Assembly (NCBI GenBank): GCA_000961585.1
Contig: LADN01000069.1
Location: 27,416 to 91,415 of the forward strand
DNA: 64,000 bases
Direction of reading: 5' to 3'
Origin: Peptococcaceae bacterium BRH_c4a
GTDB taxonomy: Bacteria; Bacillota; Desulfotomaculia; Desulfotomaculales; Desulfocucumaceae
The notes below the pieces were generated by a model, which saw nothing but the letters and a program-made list of their open reading frames with translations, ran no database searches and was not told the origin of the DNA. A program made the position numbers and the translations under genes. Of the stretch, positions 49,864-61,929 are shown piece by piece; within the stretch, counting starts at the first letter, position 1; each line of letters starts with the position of its first letter.

Positions 49864-52077
49864 ATGGAATTACTGAAAAACCTTAACGACCGGCAGCGGG
49901 AAGCTGTAATGCATACAGAGGGGCCGCTTTTGGTGCTGGCAGGCGCAGGAAGCGGAAAAACCCGCGTTCTGACAACAAAGGTGGCCAACATGATATTGAA
50001 CCAGGGGATGGAGCCCTACCGGATTCTGGCCATTACATTCACCAATAAGGCTGCCCGGGAAATGAAAGAAAGAGTGGCCGCCCTAGTCCCTGAAAATGCG
50101 AGGGACTTGTGGGTCTGCACCTTTCACGCCGCCTGCATGAGGATACTGAGGAGTCAGGTTGCATTTGCCGGGTACAGCAAAAACTATTCGGTGTATGACG
50201 ATGGAGATCAGCAGACGGTAATAAAGAGATGCCTCAGGGAGCTCAGTATAGATGAAAAAAGATTTCCGCCAAGGTCCATAAGCGCCTCAATTTCCCAGGC
50301 AAAAAACAGGCTGCTGACTCCGGACCAGTTTGAGGATCAGGCTTTTGATTACTTCACCAGGGTGGTTTCAAAGGTATATCGGATGTACCAGGAAAAGTTA
50401 GTTTCCAATAACGCCCTGGATTTCGACGATATACTTATGGTAACCGTCAGGCTGTTGAAGGAAAACCCCTCTTTGCTGAAATATTACCAGAATAAATTCA
50501 GATATATACTGGTTGACGAATATCAGGACACCAACCATGCCCAGTATGTGCTGGTCAATATGCTGGCCCGGGAGCACCGGAATATTTGCGTGGTGGGCGA
50601 CCCTGACCAGGGGATATACAGCTGGCGGGGCGCCAACATAAAAAACATTCTGGACTTTGAAAAGGACTACCCGGATGCCAGGGTTATTACACTGGAGCAG
50701 AATTACAGATCCACCCAGACTATTTTGGATGCGGCCAATCAGGTTATAAAAAACAACCCGGACCGCAAGGAAAAGAAGCTCTGGACGGCCGCAGGGGCCG
50801 GCGCCCCGGTTGTTTTTTACACAGGCGACACCGAGAGGTCCGAGGCCGAATTTGTGGCCGGAAGGATTGAAAAACTCCATGTTGGCAAGGCTATCAAGTA
50901 TAGCGATATTGCAATTTTTTACAGAACCAATGCCATGTCCAGGGCATTGGAGGAAGTGTTTGTCCGCAGGGGGTTGCCCTACGTGATTATAGGCGGGGTG
51001 AGATTTTACGAGCGCAAGGAAATAAAGGACTTGATGGCGTATCTCAGGCTGGTGGACAATCCCGCTGACGCCGTCAGTCTGGCCAGAATAGTAAATGTTC
51101 CCAAGAGGGGGATAGGAGATGTCTCCCTGCAGAAGATACTTGCTTTTGCCGGGGAACAGGGTCTGGACTGTGTGGAGGCACTGATTGCCGCCCCGCAGAT
51201 TGCCGGGCTTTCCGGGAAGGCCGGAAAAGCCTGTGAGCGCCTGGGCAAAGCATTAAAAGAAACTGCCCTGCGGGCGTCTGCCATAACGGTAACCAGGGTG
51301 GTTATGAAAATACTTGACGGCACCGGCTACTGGGCCGAGCTGGAGGCCGAAAAAACTGTGGAATCGGCCACCCGGCAGGAAAACCTAAAGGAGTTTATGA
51401 CGGTCACCGGTCAGTTCGACCGTAACGCCGAAGAAAAAACTTTGACCGAATTCCTGGGCACAGTGGCTCTGGTGGCCGATGTGGACAGCTACGACCAGGA
51501 ATCCGACCAGGTGTCCATGATAACCCTTCACAGCGCCAAGGGCCTGGAATTCCCGGTGGTCTTTCTGATAGGCATGGAAGAGGGTATTTTCCCACACTCC
51601 AGATCTCTGGAGCAGCCTGATGAGATGCACGAGGAGCGCAGGTTGGCCTACGTGGGAATAACCAGGGCCAAGGAGATAATTTATCTGACCAGGTGCTGGC
51701 AGAGGACTCTTTACGGCTCCGCCAGATTTAATCCGCCATCACGGTTTTTGGAGGAGATACCCAAACATCTCACCACCACGCAGGACCCCATAGATTTTAT
51801 TGACGGGACTCCTCCGCCGGAACCAATGCCGGGCGGTTTCAGAAATAACGGCAGGATGGCTGAAACGGCAAGGGGAGGGAGTTTCCCCGGCCGCATGGAA
51901 AAGATTATCCGTATTAACAATTATTGTGAAGGAGACAGTGTAAGGCATGCCAAGTGGGGTCTGGGCACTGTTCTGGATGTTCGGGGCATGGGGGATTCAG
52001 CCGAACTGAGAATTGAATTCCCCGGACTTGGCACCAAAACACTATTGGCCAAATATGCCCCGCTGGAGAAGCTATAA
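49864..52077 (+). CDS. pcrA: ATP-dependent DNA helicase PcrA (UvrD family)
   Basis: Superfamily 1A 3'-5' helicase used in repair, replication restart and removal of RecA filaments. 737 residues. Helicase motifs in order: Q motif LNDRQREAV, Walker A AGAGSGKTRVL (about 24-34), DEYQDTNHAQY (about 218), VVGDPDQGIYSWRGA (about 241), LEQNYRST, and TLHSAKGLEFPVVFLIG near 560. The C-terminal Tudor-like domain seen in Bacillus PcrA is recognisable in GDSVRHAKWGLGTVLDVRG. amj, ligA and gatCAB follow; the pcrA-ligA linkage is conserved in Firmicutes. Confidence 0.96.
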   Translation: MELLKNLNDRQREAVMHTEGPLLVLAGAGSGKTRVLTTKVANMILNQGMEPYRILAITFTNKAAREMKERVAALVPENARDLWVCTFHAACMRILRSQVAFAGYSKNYSVYDDGDQQTVIKRCLRELSIDEKRFPPRSISASISQAKNRLLTPDQFEDQAFDYFTRVVSKVYRMYQEKLVSNNALDFDDILMVTVRLLKENPSLLKYYQNKFRYILVDEYQDTNHAQYVLVNMLAREHRNICVVGDPDQGIYSWRGANIKNILDFEKDYPDARVITLEQNYRSTQTILDAANQVIKNNPDRKEKKLWTAAGAGAPVVFYTGDTERSEAEFVAGRIEKLHVGKAIKYSDIAIFYRTNAMSRALEEVFVRRGLPYVIIGGVRFYERKEIKDLMAYLRLVDNPADAVSLARIVNVPKRGIGDVSLQKILAFAGEQGLDCVEALIAAPQIAGLSGKAGKACERLGKALKETALRASAITVTRVVMKILDGTGYWAELEAEKTVESATRQENLKEFMTVTGQFDRNAEEKTLTEFLGTVALVADVDSYDQESDQVSMITLHSAKGLEFPVVFLIGMEEGIFPHSRSLEQPDEMHEERRLAYVGITRAKEIIYLTRCWQRTLYGSARFNPPSRFLEEIPKHLTTTQDPIDFIDGTPPPEPMPGGFRNNGRMAETARGGSFPGRMEKIIRINNYCEGDSVRHAKWGLGTVLDVRGMGDSAELRIEFPGLGTKTLLAKYAPLEKL

Positions 52078-52098
52078 GCTAGTCACGGAGTGACTTTA

Positions 52099-52971
52099 AT
52101 GGAGCGTCTGCTGTTGGTGGCGGCCCTTACTTCCCTGATACATCTAATCAACACGCTGATCTACTCGGTCAGGGTGTCGGGTGTCAGGACCGGCCGGCTG
52201 GCCACCGCTATTTCATTATTTAATGTCATTTTTCTTATTTCCAGTACCGCCAATATGATACAGGGGCCCATACTGGCCACCATGGTGGAGGGATTGATTC
52301 ACCGGGGGGGGCTGGATGGGGCGGCTGGGGGAATGGAAAGTCCGATGGCTTTTCCGCCCGCATACCTGCGCCAGATTGGCATTCTGGCCGGGGATTTCAG
52401 GCTGGTTATACTCTCGGCCACTATGGGCACATTGGTAGGCGCCCTTCTTATGCCTGCCTTTGTGAATTTTTTTAGCGGTCTTATATTGGTGTTCGAAAAG
52501 GTGGGTTCGGTTCCGGCGCTGCTGTTGGCGGTGGTTACTTCACCTCGCAGGGTATGGTGTTATGCCGTTGATCCTCCGCAGGAGCCTGACAAAAAATATT
52601 CGGCTCCAACGTTCAGGGGACTGCCGGTTGCGTTTTTGGTTATGAATGTACTGGTAACCGGTATTTTTACTACAGGTGTGATTTCGGCCCTTTACGCCGG
52701 CGCCCTTTACCCGGACTTCAGGGCCTCGGCAACCATGCTGGCCTCGGTGGTCAACGGGGTGGCCCAGATTCTTTTTGCCACCCTTATTGATCCTGTGGCC
52801 GCCAGGATAACCGATCAGGCCCTGGAGGGGCGGAGGGAACAGTCGGATGTCCGGAGGATGGCGCTTTATCTGGCCGTCACCAGACTTTCGGGAACCCTGC
52901 TGGCCCAGGTTCTTTTTATTCCGGCAGCCTACCTGATCAGATATGTGGCTATTTTAATAACAGTGGCATAA
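52099..52971 (+). CDS. amj: Lipid II flippase Amj
   Basis: About 290 residues with roughly 6-7 membrane segments. The N-terminal LIHLINTLIYSVRVSGVRTG and LATAISLFNVIFLISSTANM are the signature of Amj (YdaH), the alternate lipid II flippase of Bacillus that can replace MurJ in peptidoglycan synthesis. I placed the start at the ATG at 52099, which has GGAG at 52087-52090; the GTG at 52090 overlaps that site. It is inserted between pcrA and ligA. Confidence 0.88.
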   Translation: MERLLLVAALTSLIHLINTLIYSVRVSGVRTGRLATAISLFNVIFLISSTANMIQGPILATMVEGLIHRGGLDGAAGGMESPMAFPPAYLRQIGILAGDFRLVILSATMGTLVGALLMPAFVNFFSGLILVFEKVGSVPALLLAVVTSPRRVWCYAVDPPQEPDKKYSAPTFRGLPVAFLVMNVLVTGIFTTGVISALYAGALYPDFRASATMLASVVNGVAQILFATLIDPVAARITDQALEGRREQSDVRRMALYLAVTRLSGTLLAQVLFIPAAYLIRYVAILITVA

Positions 52972-53018
52972 GAAAATTGACAGGCTGAAATGGTCATGGA
53001 GCAAGTGTTCGGAGGTGA

Positions 53019-55037
<2,019 letters not shown>

Positions 55038-55061
55038 CCCGTCATGGCGGTTACCCTTGTC

Positions 55062-55090
55062 TTGCACCGGGGTAACCCCTTTGCTATAAT
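55062..55090 (+). promoter_or_regulatory. Sigma-A promoter of gatCAB
   Basis: TTGCAC (55062-55067) and TATAAT (55085-55090) with 17-nt spacing. The -35 box lies inside an inverted repeat, GGTTACCC / GGGTAACCC (about 55050-55079), which may act as the ligA terminator or as an operator. Confidence 0.8.
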
Positions 55091-55119
55091 ATAACAAATC
55101 TTTCAAGGAAGGTGTCTTT

Positions 55120-55401
55120 ATGATAACCATTGCCGAGGTGGAGCACGTGGCCCTTCTGGCCAGGCTGGAACTATCCGATGAAGAGAAAAAGACGTACTCC
55201 GATCAGTTGAGCGCCATACTGGAATACGCCGGGATGCTGGATGATCTGGACACCGGGAATGTGTCCCCCACAGCCCATGTTCTGCCGCTGAAAAATGTTT
55301 TTCGGGAGGACAGTGAGGGTGCGCACCTGCCGCTGGAAAAAACACTGCAGAACGCCCCGGACAGGGACGGCAACTTCTTTAAAGTTCCCCGTATTGTTTA
55401 A
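55120..55401 (+). CDS. gatC: Asp/Glu-tRNA amidotransferase subunit C
   Basis: 93-residue GatC, which stabilises the GatA-GatB complex. It begins [20 protein letters not shown] and has the [17 protein letters not shown] belt region that wraps around GatA. First gene of gatCAB with its own promoter. AAGGAAGGTG precedes the ATG. Confidence 0.95.
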   Translation: MITIAEVEHVALLARLELSDEEKKTYSDQLSAILEYAGMLDDLDTGNVSPTAHVLPLKNVFREDSEGAHLPLEKTLQNAPDRDGNFFKVPRIV

Positions 55402-55421
55402 GGGTTACTGGAGGGATTATC

Positions 55422-56879
55422 TTGGACCTTGTTTATATGACAGCCCATGAACTGCATGACAAACTGACTTCCAAACAGATCAGCGCAGAAGAGGTGTGCA
55501 GGGAGTACCTGGACAGGATTGAAAAGGTGGAGGACAGGCTTAAAGCCTATATGACTGTAACCGGGGATCTGGCGCTAAACCAGGCCAGGTCGGTGGACAA
55601 AAGGATTGCCTCCGGCGAGAGCATACCTCCCCTGGCCGGAATTCCCATAGCCGTAAAGGACAACATGTGCACCGAGGGAATACGAACCACCTGCTCATCA
55701 AAAATACTTTATAATTTTGTGCCGCCGTACAATGCCACTGTGGTTGAGAAGATACTGGCCGGTGGCATGGTTCTGATGGGAAAGACAAACATGGACGAAT
55801 TCGCCATGGGTTCATCCACTGAGAATTCCGGTTTCTACACAACTTCAAACCCATGGGATACCGAAAGGGTGCCCGGGGGGTCCAGCGGGGGGTCGGCGGT
55901 GGCGGTGGCCGCCGGTGAAACCGTTTTTTCCCTGGGATCCGACACCGGAGGGTCCATAAGACAGCCGGCCTCCCTTTGCGGTGTGGTTGGAATCAAGCCC
56001 ACCTACGGGGCGGTTTCCCGGTACGGACTGGTGGCCTTTGCCTCGTCATTGGATCAGATCGGCTGCTTTTCCAGAGATGTGACTGACTGCGCAGTGCTTT
56101 TAAATTTAATTACCGGGCACGATCCACTGGATTCAACCTCGGCGCCTGGTCAGAAAACAGATTACACCGGCTTTCTCAACAGACCCATAAAGGGACTCAG
56201 AGTAGGAGTTCCGGTGGAATACATGGGAGAGGGCATAGACCCCGGGGTACGGGCGGTGATAAACGATGCCCTGAAGGTGCTGGCATCCCAGGGCGCCGTC
56301 ATCGAAGAGGCCAGCCTGCCACACAGCAAGTATGCCATCCCGGTCTACTATCTGATAGCCACGGCCGAGGCCAGCTCAAACCTGGCCCGGTATGACGGGG
56401 TACGCTACGGCTACCGGGCGGAGGATCCCGGGGATGTGGTGGATATGTTTATGAGAACCCGCAGCCGGGGTTTCGGAACCGAGGTTAAAAGGCGCATAAT
56501 GCTGGGAACCTATGCCCTTTCCACCGGCTATTACGACGCCTACTACCTTAAGGCGCTGAAGGTTCGTACCCTTATAAAACAGGATTTTGACCGGGCCTTT
56601 GATAAATATGATGTGCTTATATCCCCCACCTCACCGGGCACCGCCTTCAGGAAAGGTGAAAAGGTGGACGATCCGCTGCAGATGTACCTTTCAGATATTA
56701 CCACCATCTCGGTGAATTTGGCGGGAATACCTGGAATCTCGGTGCCTGCCGGATTTTCCGGCGGTCTTCCGGTGGGCATGCAGATAATGGGCAGGCCCTT
56801 TGACGAGGGAACTCTAATCGGTGTGGCCCATGCCTTTGAGAGGGACACCGATCACCATGCCAGATTCCCGGAACTATGA
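55422..56879 (+). CDS. gatA: Asp/Glu-tRNA amidotransferase subunit A
   Basis: Amidase that releases ammonia from glutamine for transamidation of mischarged Glu-tRNA(Gln)/Asp-tRNA(Asn). 485 residues. The Ser-cisSer-Lys triad is in place: Lys in [13 protein letters not shown], and the Gly/Ser-rich [16 protein letters not shown] with [15 protein letters not shown]. The TTG start follows GGAGGGATTA. It is followed by gatB after a short overlap region. Confidence 0.96.
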   Translation: MDLVYMTAHELHDKLTSKQISAEEVCREYLDRIEKVEDRLKAYMTVTGDLALNQARSVDKRIASGESIPPLAGIPIAVKDNMCTEGIRTTCSSKILYNFVPPYNATVVEKILAGGMVLMGKTNMDEFAMGSSTENSGFYTTSNPWDTERVPGGSSGGSAVAVAAGETVFSLGSDTGGSIRQPASLCGVVGIKPTYGAVSRYGLVAFASSLDQIGCFSRDVTDCAVLLNLITGHDPLDSTSAPGQKTDYTGFLNRPIKGLRVGVPVEYMGEGIDPGVRAVINDALKVLASQGAVIEEASLPHSKYAIPVYYLIATAEASSNLARYDGVRYGYRAEDPGDVVDMFMRTRSRGFGTEVKRRIMLGTYALSTGYYDAYYLKALKVRTLIKQDFDRAFDKYDVLISPTSPGTAFRKGEKVDDPLQMYLSDITTISVNLAGIPGISVPAGFSGGLPVGMQIMGRPFDEGTLIGVAHAFERDTDHHARFPEL

Positions 56880-56898
56880 GTTTAGGAGGTTCATTCAA

Positions 56899-58338
56899 GT
56901 GGCCCAGTATGAAACTGTAATTGGACTGGAAGTTCACGTAGAGCTTAAGACAAACACCAAAATATTCTGCCACTCCAGCACCCGGTTTGGGGGAGATCCA
57001 AACACCCATGTCTGCCCGGTCTGCCTGGGCCTCCCAGGGGTGCTCCCGGTTCTGAACAAAAAGGTTGTGGAGTATGCAACCCGGGTTGGTCTGGCGCTGA
57101 AATGCAGCATCGCACAATACTCAAAATTTGACCGCAAAAATTACTATTATCCCGATCTGCCCAAGAACTACCAGATATCCCAGTACGACCTTCCCCTGGC
57201 GGAGCGCGGTTACCTTGATATTGACACCGAAGAGGGTATTAAAAGAATAGGCATCACCAGGGTGCATATGGAAGAGGACGCAGGAAAGCTGGTACACCAG
57301 GGAACCATTTCCACCACCCCCTATTCACTGGTGGATTATAATCGCACCGGAGTTCCCCTCATAGAGATTGTGTCCGAGCCGGATATGCGTACCCCCGAAG
57401 AGGCCAGGGCCTATCTGGAAAAGCTAAAGGCTATTATACAATATACCGGCATTTCAGATTGCAAAATGGAGGAAGGATCGCTGCGCTGTGACGCCAATGT
57501 CTCCATAAGGCCGGTGGGCAGCGATGAACTGGGCACCAAAACAGAGATAAAAAACATGAACTCCTTCAGGTCGCTCCAAAGAGCCCTCCGCTACGAGGTG
57601 GAGAGACAGGTGGAAGCGCTGGAGGAAGGGGGCGGGATAATACAGGAGACCCGTACCTGGGATGAGGCCAAAGGGATAACGCTGTCCATGCGCAGCAAGG
57701 AAGAGGCTCATGACTACAGGTATTTTCCGGATCCCGACCTGGTTCCCATGGTTATAGACCCGGATTGGGTGGAAGAAATAAGGGCTTCCCTTCCGGAACT
57801 TCCCGACCGGAGAAAGGAAAGGTATGTAGCGGATTATGGCCTTCCGGCATACGATGCCTCGGTCATTACTGCCACCAAGGAACTGGCCGACTACTTTGAG
57901 GAGTGTCTTGCAGGTTACCCCAACGCCAAGGCGGCAAGCAACTGGGTAATGGGAGACCTGTCCAGACTTCTAAACGCCGGAAACCTGGATATATCCCAGT
58001 GCCCAATAAAGCCGGACCAACTGGCAGGGCTGCTTAAACTTATGGACAACGGCACCATCAGCGGTAAAATAGCCAAAACTGTATTTGAGGAGATGTTTGA
58101 AACCGGTAAGGACCCCGATCTGATTGTCCGGGAAAAGGGACTGGTGCAAATTTCAGATGAGGGCGCCATTTCCACTGCTGTGGACGATGTTTTGGCGGCC
58201 AATCCCAAGGTGGCGGAGGATTTTCGCACAGGAAAGGAAAAAGCCCTGGGATTTCTGGTGGGACAGGTGATGAAGGTAACCCGGGGCAAGGCCAACCCCG
58301 AGATGGTCAATAAAATGCTCAAAGAAAAAATAAAATAA
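56899..58338 (+). CDS. gatB: Asp/Glu-tRNA amidotransferase subunit B
   Basis: Kinase and tRNA-binding subunit of GatCAB. About 479 residues, opening [20 protein letters not shown], with the Cys/His zinc region ([21 protein letters not shown], split here) and the C-terminal YqeY-like helical domain. The GTG at 56899 is right: AGGAGGT at 56884-56890 precedes it at 8 nt, whereas the longer frame from 56821 runs backwards into gatA. Its stop codon touches repeat copy E, whose hairpins can end the operon. Confidence 0.95.
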   Translation: MAQYETVIGLEVHVELKTNTKIFCHSSTRFGGDPNTHVCPVCLGLPGVLPVLNKKVVEYATRVGLALKCSIAQYSKFDRKNYYYPDLPKNYQISQYDLPLAERGYLDIDTEEGIKRIGITRVHMEEDAGKLVHQGTISTTPYSLVDYNRTGVPLIEIVSEPDMRTPEEARAYLEKLKAIIQYTGISDCKMEEGSLRCDANVSIRPVGSDELGTKTEIKNMNSFRSLQRALRYEVERQVEALEEGGGIIQETRTWDEAKGITLSMRSKEEAHDYRYFPDPDLVPMVIDPDWVEEIRASLPELPDRRKERYVADYGLPAYDASVITATKELADYFEECLAGYPNAKAASNWVMGDLSRLLNAGNLDISQCPIKPDQLAGLLKLMDNGTISGKIAKTVFEEMFETGKDPDLIVREKGLVQISDEGAISTAVDDVLAANPKVAEDFRTGKEKALGFLVGQVMKVTRGKANPEMVNKMLKEKIK

Positions 58339-58748
58339 CCGCCTTGCCGGCGGTGCCGTCTTGCAGACGGCGGAAGCCAGGAGCCAGGAGTCAGGAGCCA
58401 GAATAGTGACAGCATGCCTTAAAAGCGACCCTCAAGCGACCCCACAGCGACATGCGGTGAGGGGGAGTGATTTAAGTCCGTGCGGAGTGTACCGGAGGCT
58501 GCTACTGTCTCTTAACGACCGAGCCTACGGAATGCCGAGCCGGCTGCAGGACGCAGCCGGAAGCCGGAATCGACGCAAGGACGCGGCGTTGGAGGCGGTC
58601 GGCATTCCGTTGGCGACCGAGTTTAGAGACAGTTGCAGCAGGAGGTAATGCAGGCCGGACTTAAATCGCTCCGCCTACCCATTAGCGACAATGCAGCGAC
58701 CCTCAAGCGGCATGCAGTGAGGGGGAGGGTTTAGTCCAGGCGGATGCT
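58337..58748 (-). repeat. Giant-hairpin interspersed repeat, copy E (type 2 core, reverse)
   Basis: Reverse-oriented. The plus-strand order is ACCGCC-ttgcc-GGCGGT and GCCGTC-ttgca-GACGGC hairpins (58338-58372), GGAGCCA heptads, right arm, type 2 core (two compact hairpins as in copy D), left arm, and an ending in GGAGGGTTTAGTCCAGGCGG. The leader and octad array are missing. The outer hairpin differs in sequence from copies C, D and F (ACGCCC/GGGCGT there) but keeps its pairing. Confidence 0.9.
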
Positions 58749-58871
58749 GGAATAGTCGTCAGTCGTTGAATTCTGCGTTTATGTAAAAACTGTATTATGT
58801 ATTCATATGACTTAGTAGAATTATGTCCTTTTCAGTCATTTAGTTTTCTGATATGATAGTTTCAGGTATTT

Positions 58872-58898
58872 TTACGGCTTTCGCATTAGCCGTTTCTT
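58872..58898 (+). promoter_or_regulatory. Small hairpin in the leader of the synthase gene
   Basis: ACGGCT pairs with AGCCGT around TTTCGCAT and is followed by TTTCTTT, 40-50 nt before the ATG at 58931. A TATGAT (58852-58857) upstream may be the -10. The hairpin could be an attenuator; it is short and the T-run is imperfect. Confidence 0.35.
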
Positions 58899-58930
58899 TA
58901 TGTTTGCCATAATAATCACTTAATGAAAGG

Positions 58931-60076
58931 ATGGACCGTCATATGAATGAAAGGAAGATCATGATCGTCGATACTACCTTACGGGACGGTGAGCAGACTG
59001 CCGGTGTGGTTTTTGCAAATCGTGAGAAGGTAAGGATTGCTAAATTTCTGGATGAGCTTGGCGTACACCAGATTGAAGCCGGTATACCCACCATGGGTGG
59101 AGACGAGAAGGAATCCATCAAGGCCATTTGCAAGGCAGGTCTCAAGGCCAGCATAATGGGCTGGAACCGCCCCGTAATAAAAGATATAGAGTCATCAATT
59201 GAGTGTGGCGTGGATGCGGTGGCCATTTCCATTTCCACTTCGGACATCCACATTAAGTACAAGCTGCAGCAGACCAAGGAGTGGGTTCTGGAGCAAATGG
59301 TGAGGGCAGTGGAGTTCGCCAAAAAGGAGGGCCTTTATGTCTCAGCCAACGCCGAGGACGCTTCCCGCTCAGACATGGGTTTTCTGGTGGAGTACGCCAA
59401 GGCCGTAAAGCAGGCCGGCGCTGACCGCCTGCGCTACTGCGATACCGTGGGCATTATGGATCCCTTTGGGACCATAGAACATATTGAAGCTATAAAGAAA
59501 GAAGTGGATATTGACATAGAGATGCATACCCACAATGATTTCGGCATGGCCACAGCCAACGCTCTGGCCGGTGTGAAGGCCGGGGCCAACTATGTGGGGG
59601 TTACCGTCATAGGGCTGGGCGAGAGGGCTGGGAACTCCGCTCTGGAAGAGGTTGTGATGTCCTTAAAACACCTTTACGGAATTGATCTGTGCTTCAAAAC
59701 CGAGATGTTCCGCGAGGTGGCTGAATACGTTTCCAGGGCCTCGGGCAGGGAGCTGCCCGCCTGGAAGGCCATCGTAGGATCCAACATGTTTGCCCATGAA
59801 TCGGGGATTCACGCCGACGGCACCATGAAGAATCCCAAAACCTATGAAGCCTTCACCCCTGAGGAAGTGGGCCTGGAGCGCCAGATAGTGGTGGGAAAAC
59901 ACTCCGGCACAGCTTCACTAAAGGCAAAGTTTGCCGAGTACGGCATCCACCTGAGCGACCACAAGGCACAGGAACTGCTGGCCAAGGTGAGGGCTCACTG
60001 TGTTTCCATGAAGCGCCCCCTTTTCGATAAGGAACTGGTATACCTTTATGAGGATTATTTCGGTAAGACGAAATAG
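58931..60076 (+). CDS. Homocitrate synthase-like (NifV/AksA/Re-citrate synthase group) enzyme
   Basis: 381-residue DRE-TIM metallolyase that condenses acetyl-CoA with a 2-oxo acid. Catalytic DTTLRDGEQTAGV (about 14-26) and metal-binding HTHNDFGMATANAL near 199 are intact; GVTVIGLGERAGNSALEEV near 228 is typical of homocitrate rather than isopropylmalate synthases, and there is no LeuA regulatory domain. Linked genes encode an aconitase-type hydro-lyase and an NAD-IDH-like dehydrogenase, so the product could be homocitrate or, with oxaloacetate, citrate (Re-type). Anaerobes of this group lack ordinary citrate synthase, which favours the latter role in glutamate synthesis, but sequence alone does not decide. 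Confidence 0.85.
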   Translation: MDRHMNERKIMIVDTTLRDGEQTAGVVFANREKVRIAKFLDELGVHQIEAGIPTMGGDEKESIKAICKAGLKASIMGWNRPVIKDIESSIECGVDAVAISISTSDIHIKYKLQQTKEWVLEQMVRAVEFAKKEGLYVSANAEDASRSDMGFLVEYAKAVKQAGADRLRYCDTVGIMDPFGTIEHIEAIKKEVDIDIEMHTHNDFGMATANALAGVKAGANYVGVTVIGLGERAGNSALEEVVMSLKHLYGIDLCFKTEMFREVAEYVSRASGRELPAWKAIVGSNMFAHESGIHADGTMKNPKTYEAFTPEEVGLERQIVVGKHSGTASLKAKFAEYGIHLSDHKAQELLAKVRAHCVSMKRPLFDKELVYLYEDYFGKTK

Positions 60077-60114
60077 ATATTTTAGAGTAAAAAAAGGGGA
60101 AAGAGGGATTGTAG

Positions 60115-61371
60115 TTGGGTCAGACCATTATTGAAAAAATTCTCTCCAGTCACAGCGGCCAAGAGTCCCGCGCCAATGACATCGTGGTGGCCCGGGTGGA
60201 CTTGGTAATGGGGCAGGACGGAACTTCCCCGCTGGCCATCAGGGCCTTTGAGGATATGGGAGGGGCGGAGGTTTTCAGCCGCGAGAAGGTGGCCTTCGTC
60301 ATAGACCACAGTTCCCCCAGTCCCATTGAGGGTGTTTCCAGGCTGCACAAACTTATGAGGGAGTTTTCCAGAGAAAAGGGCTTTCGCATGTATGACATTG
60401 GAGAGGGAGTATGTCACCAGCTTATACCGGAAAGTGGAATGGTTGGCCCGGGATCCCTGGTTATCGGAGCTGATTCTCACACCTGCACCTATGGGGCTTT
60501 AAATGCTTTTTCCACCGGAGTGGGATCTACGGACCTTGCCGGGGGTATGATTTCGGGCCGTATGTGGTTCAAGGTGCCCGACACCTTTAAATTTGTGTGC
60601 AACGGTACGCTGCCTCCGGGTGTGTATTCCAAGGATCTTATTCTATACCTGATAGGAGACGTTACCGCCGACGGCGCCACCTACATGTCCGCCGAGTATA
60701 CCGGGGAGGCGGTGTCGGCCCTGACCATGGAGGGCAGGTTCACCATGGCCAACATGGCCATTGAGATGGGCGCCAAGGCCGGCCTGATGGAGGCCGATGA
60801 AAAGACCTTCCGCTGGCTGGAAAGGTATACCGACAAGAAATTCATCCCGGCCTCTGCGGATAAAGACGCAGTTTATGCCCGGGTAAAGGAATACGATGTT
60901 TCCGGTCTCGCTCCCCAGGTGGCCAGGCCCCACCGGGTGGACAATGTCTGTCCGGTGGATGAAGTTGCCGGCACCCCCATACAGCAGGCCGTTATAGGGA
61001 CATGCACCAATGGCAGGCTGGAGGATCTCCGCATTGCCGCCGATATCATCAGGGGCAGAAAAGTTCACAGGGATGTCAGGCTGATCGTGGCCCCTTCCTC
61101 GAAGACGGTTTACCTTGACGCCATGCGGGAGGGAATAATACAGGATCTGGTGGAGGCCGGAGCGGCCGTGGTCACTCCCGGATGCGGGCCGTGCGTGGGA
61201 ACCCACAATGGTGTTCCTGCGGACGGAGAGAATGTCATATCCACCGCCAACAGAAATTTCAAGGGAAGAATGGGCAACAGCAATGCCTTCATTTACCTGG
61301 CCTCTCCGGCCACGGTGGCGGCCTCAGCCCTGACCGGGAGGATATCGGACCCCAGAGAATTTGTGAAGTAG
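60115..61371 (+). CDS. Aconitase/3-isopropylmalate dehydratase-family large subunit
   Basis: 418 residues, LeuC/HacA type: the catalytic, 4Fe-4S-bearing subunit. Cluster ligands: Cys in VIGTCTNGRLEDL (about 298) and the pair in TPGCGPCVGTHNG (about 357-364). SHTCTYGALNAFSTGVGSTD near 123 is the substrate loop. It could serve as isopropylmalate, homoaconitate or citrate hydro-lyase; the neighbouring dehydrogenase favours a citrate- or homocitrate-type substrate. TTG start at 60115. Confidence 0.88.
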   Translation: MGQTIIEKILSSHSGQESRANDIVVARVDLVMGQDGTSPLAIRAFEDMGGAEVFSREKVAFVIDHSSPSPIEGVSRLHKLMREFSREKGFRMYDIGEGVCHQLIPESGMVGPGSLVIGADSHTCTYGALNAFSTGVGSTDLAGGMISGRMWFKVPDTFKFVCNGTLPPGVYSKDLILYLIGDVTADGATYMSAEYTGEAVSALTMEGRFTMANMAIEMGAKAGLMEADEKTFRWLERYTDKKFIPASADKDAVYARVKEYDVSGLAPQVARPHRVDNVCPVDEVAGTPIQQAVIGTCTNGRLEDLRIAADIIRGRKVHRDVRLIVAPSSKTVYLDAMREGIIQDLVEAGAAVVTPGCGPCVGTHNGVPADGENVISTANRNFKGRMGNSNAFIYLASPATVAASALTGRISDPREFVK

Positions 61372-61384
61372 GTGAGTTGATTAA

Positions 61385-61885
61385 ATGCAGTATCGAGGAA
61401 AGGCGCACAAGTTCGGAAATGATGTGAATACAGACTATATCATTTCGGGCAAATATAAATTCAAAACCCTCGACATGAAAGAGCTGGCCAAGCATGTTAT
61501 GGAAGACCTGGATCCCGATTTTTACAGTAAGGTTTCCCAGGGTGATTTAATTGTGGCAGGCAGCAATTTTGGCTGTGGATCATCCAGGGAACAAGCCCCG
61601 CTGGCCATTAAATACGCGAATGTGGGCGCGGTGCTGGCCAAATCCTTCGCCAGGATATTCTACCGCAACTGTATCAACACAGGTCTGCCGGTGGTGGAAT
61701 GCGACACCGACCTGATCGCTGCCGGTGACGAACTTGAGGTGGACCTGGCAAAGGGGGTAATCAGGAATATAACGGCCGGTATTGAAATACCGGTTAAACC
61801 TCTTCCCGGGGTTATGATAAAGATACTGAATGACGGAGGGCTGGCCCCTCATTTCAGGAAATATGGCGGCTTTAACTTTGATTAG
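61385..61885 (+). CDS. Aconitase/3-isopropylmalate dehydratase-family small subunit
   Basis: 166-residue swivel domain (LeuD/HacB type). It starts MQYRGKAHKFGNDVNTDYII and contains GSNFGCGSSREQAPLAIKYA near 60, the substrate-recognition and interface motif. The substrate-specificity loop near residues 20-30 (ISGKYKFKTLD) lacks the YLRT sequence of LeuD-type isopropylmalate enzymes, again hinting at a different acid. It follows the large subunit by 13 nt. Confidence 0.88.
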   Translation: MQYRGKAHKFGNDVNTDYIISGKYKFKTLDMKELAKHVMEDLDPDFYSKVSQGDLIVAGSNFGCGSSREQAPLAIKYANVGAVLAKSFARIFYRNCINTGLPVVECDTDLIAAGDELEVDLAKGVIRNITAGIEIPVKPLPGVMIKILNDGGLAPHFRKYGGFNFD

Positions 61886-61929
61886 CTGGATTCTAGATTA
61901 TGAAAATGGTTTGTTGCAGGAGGCTGGAG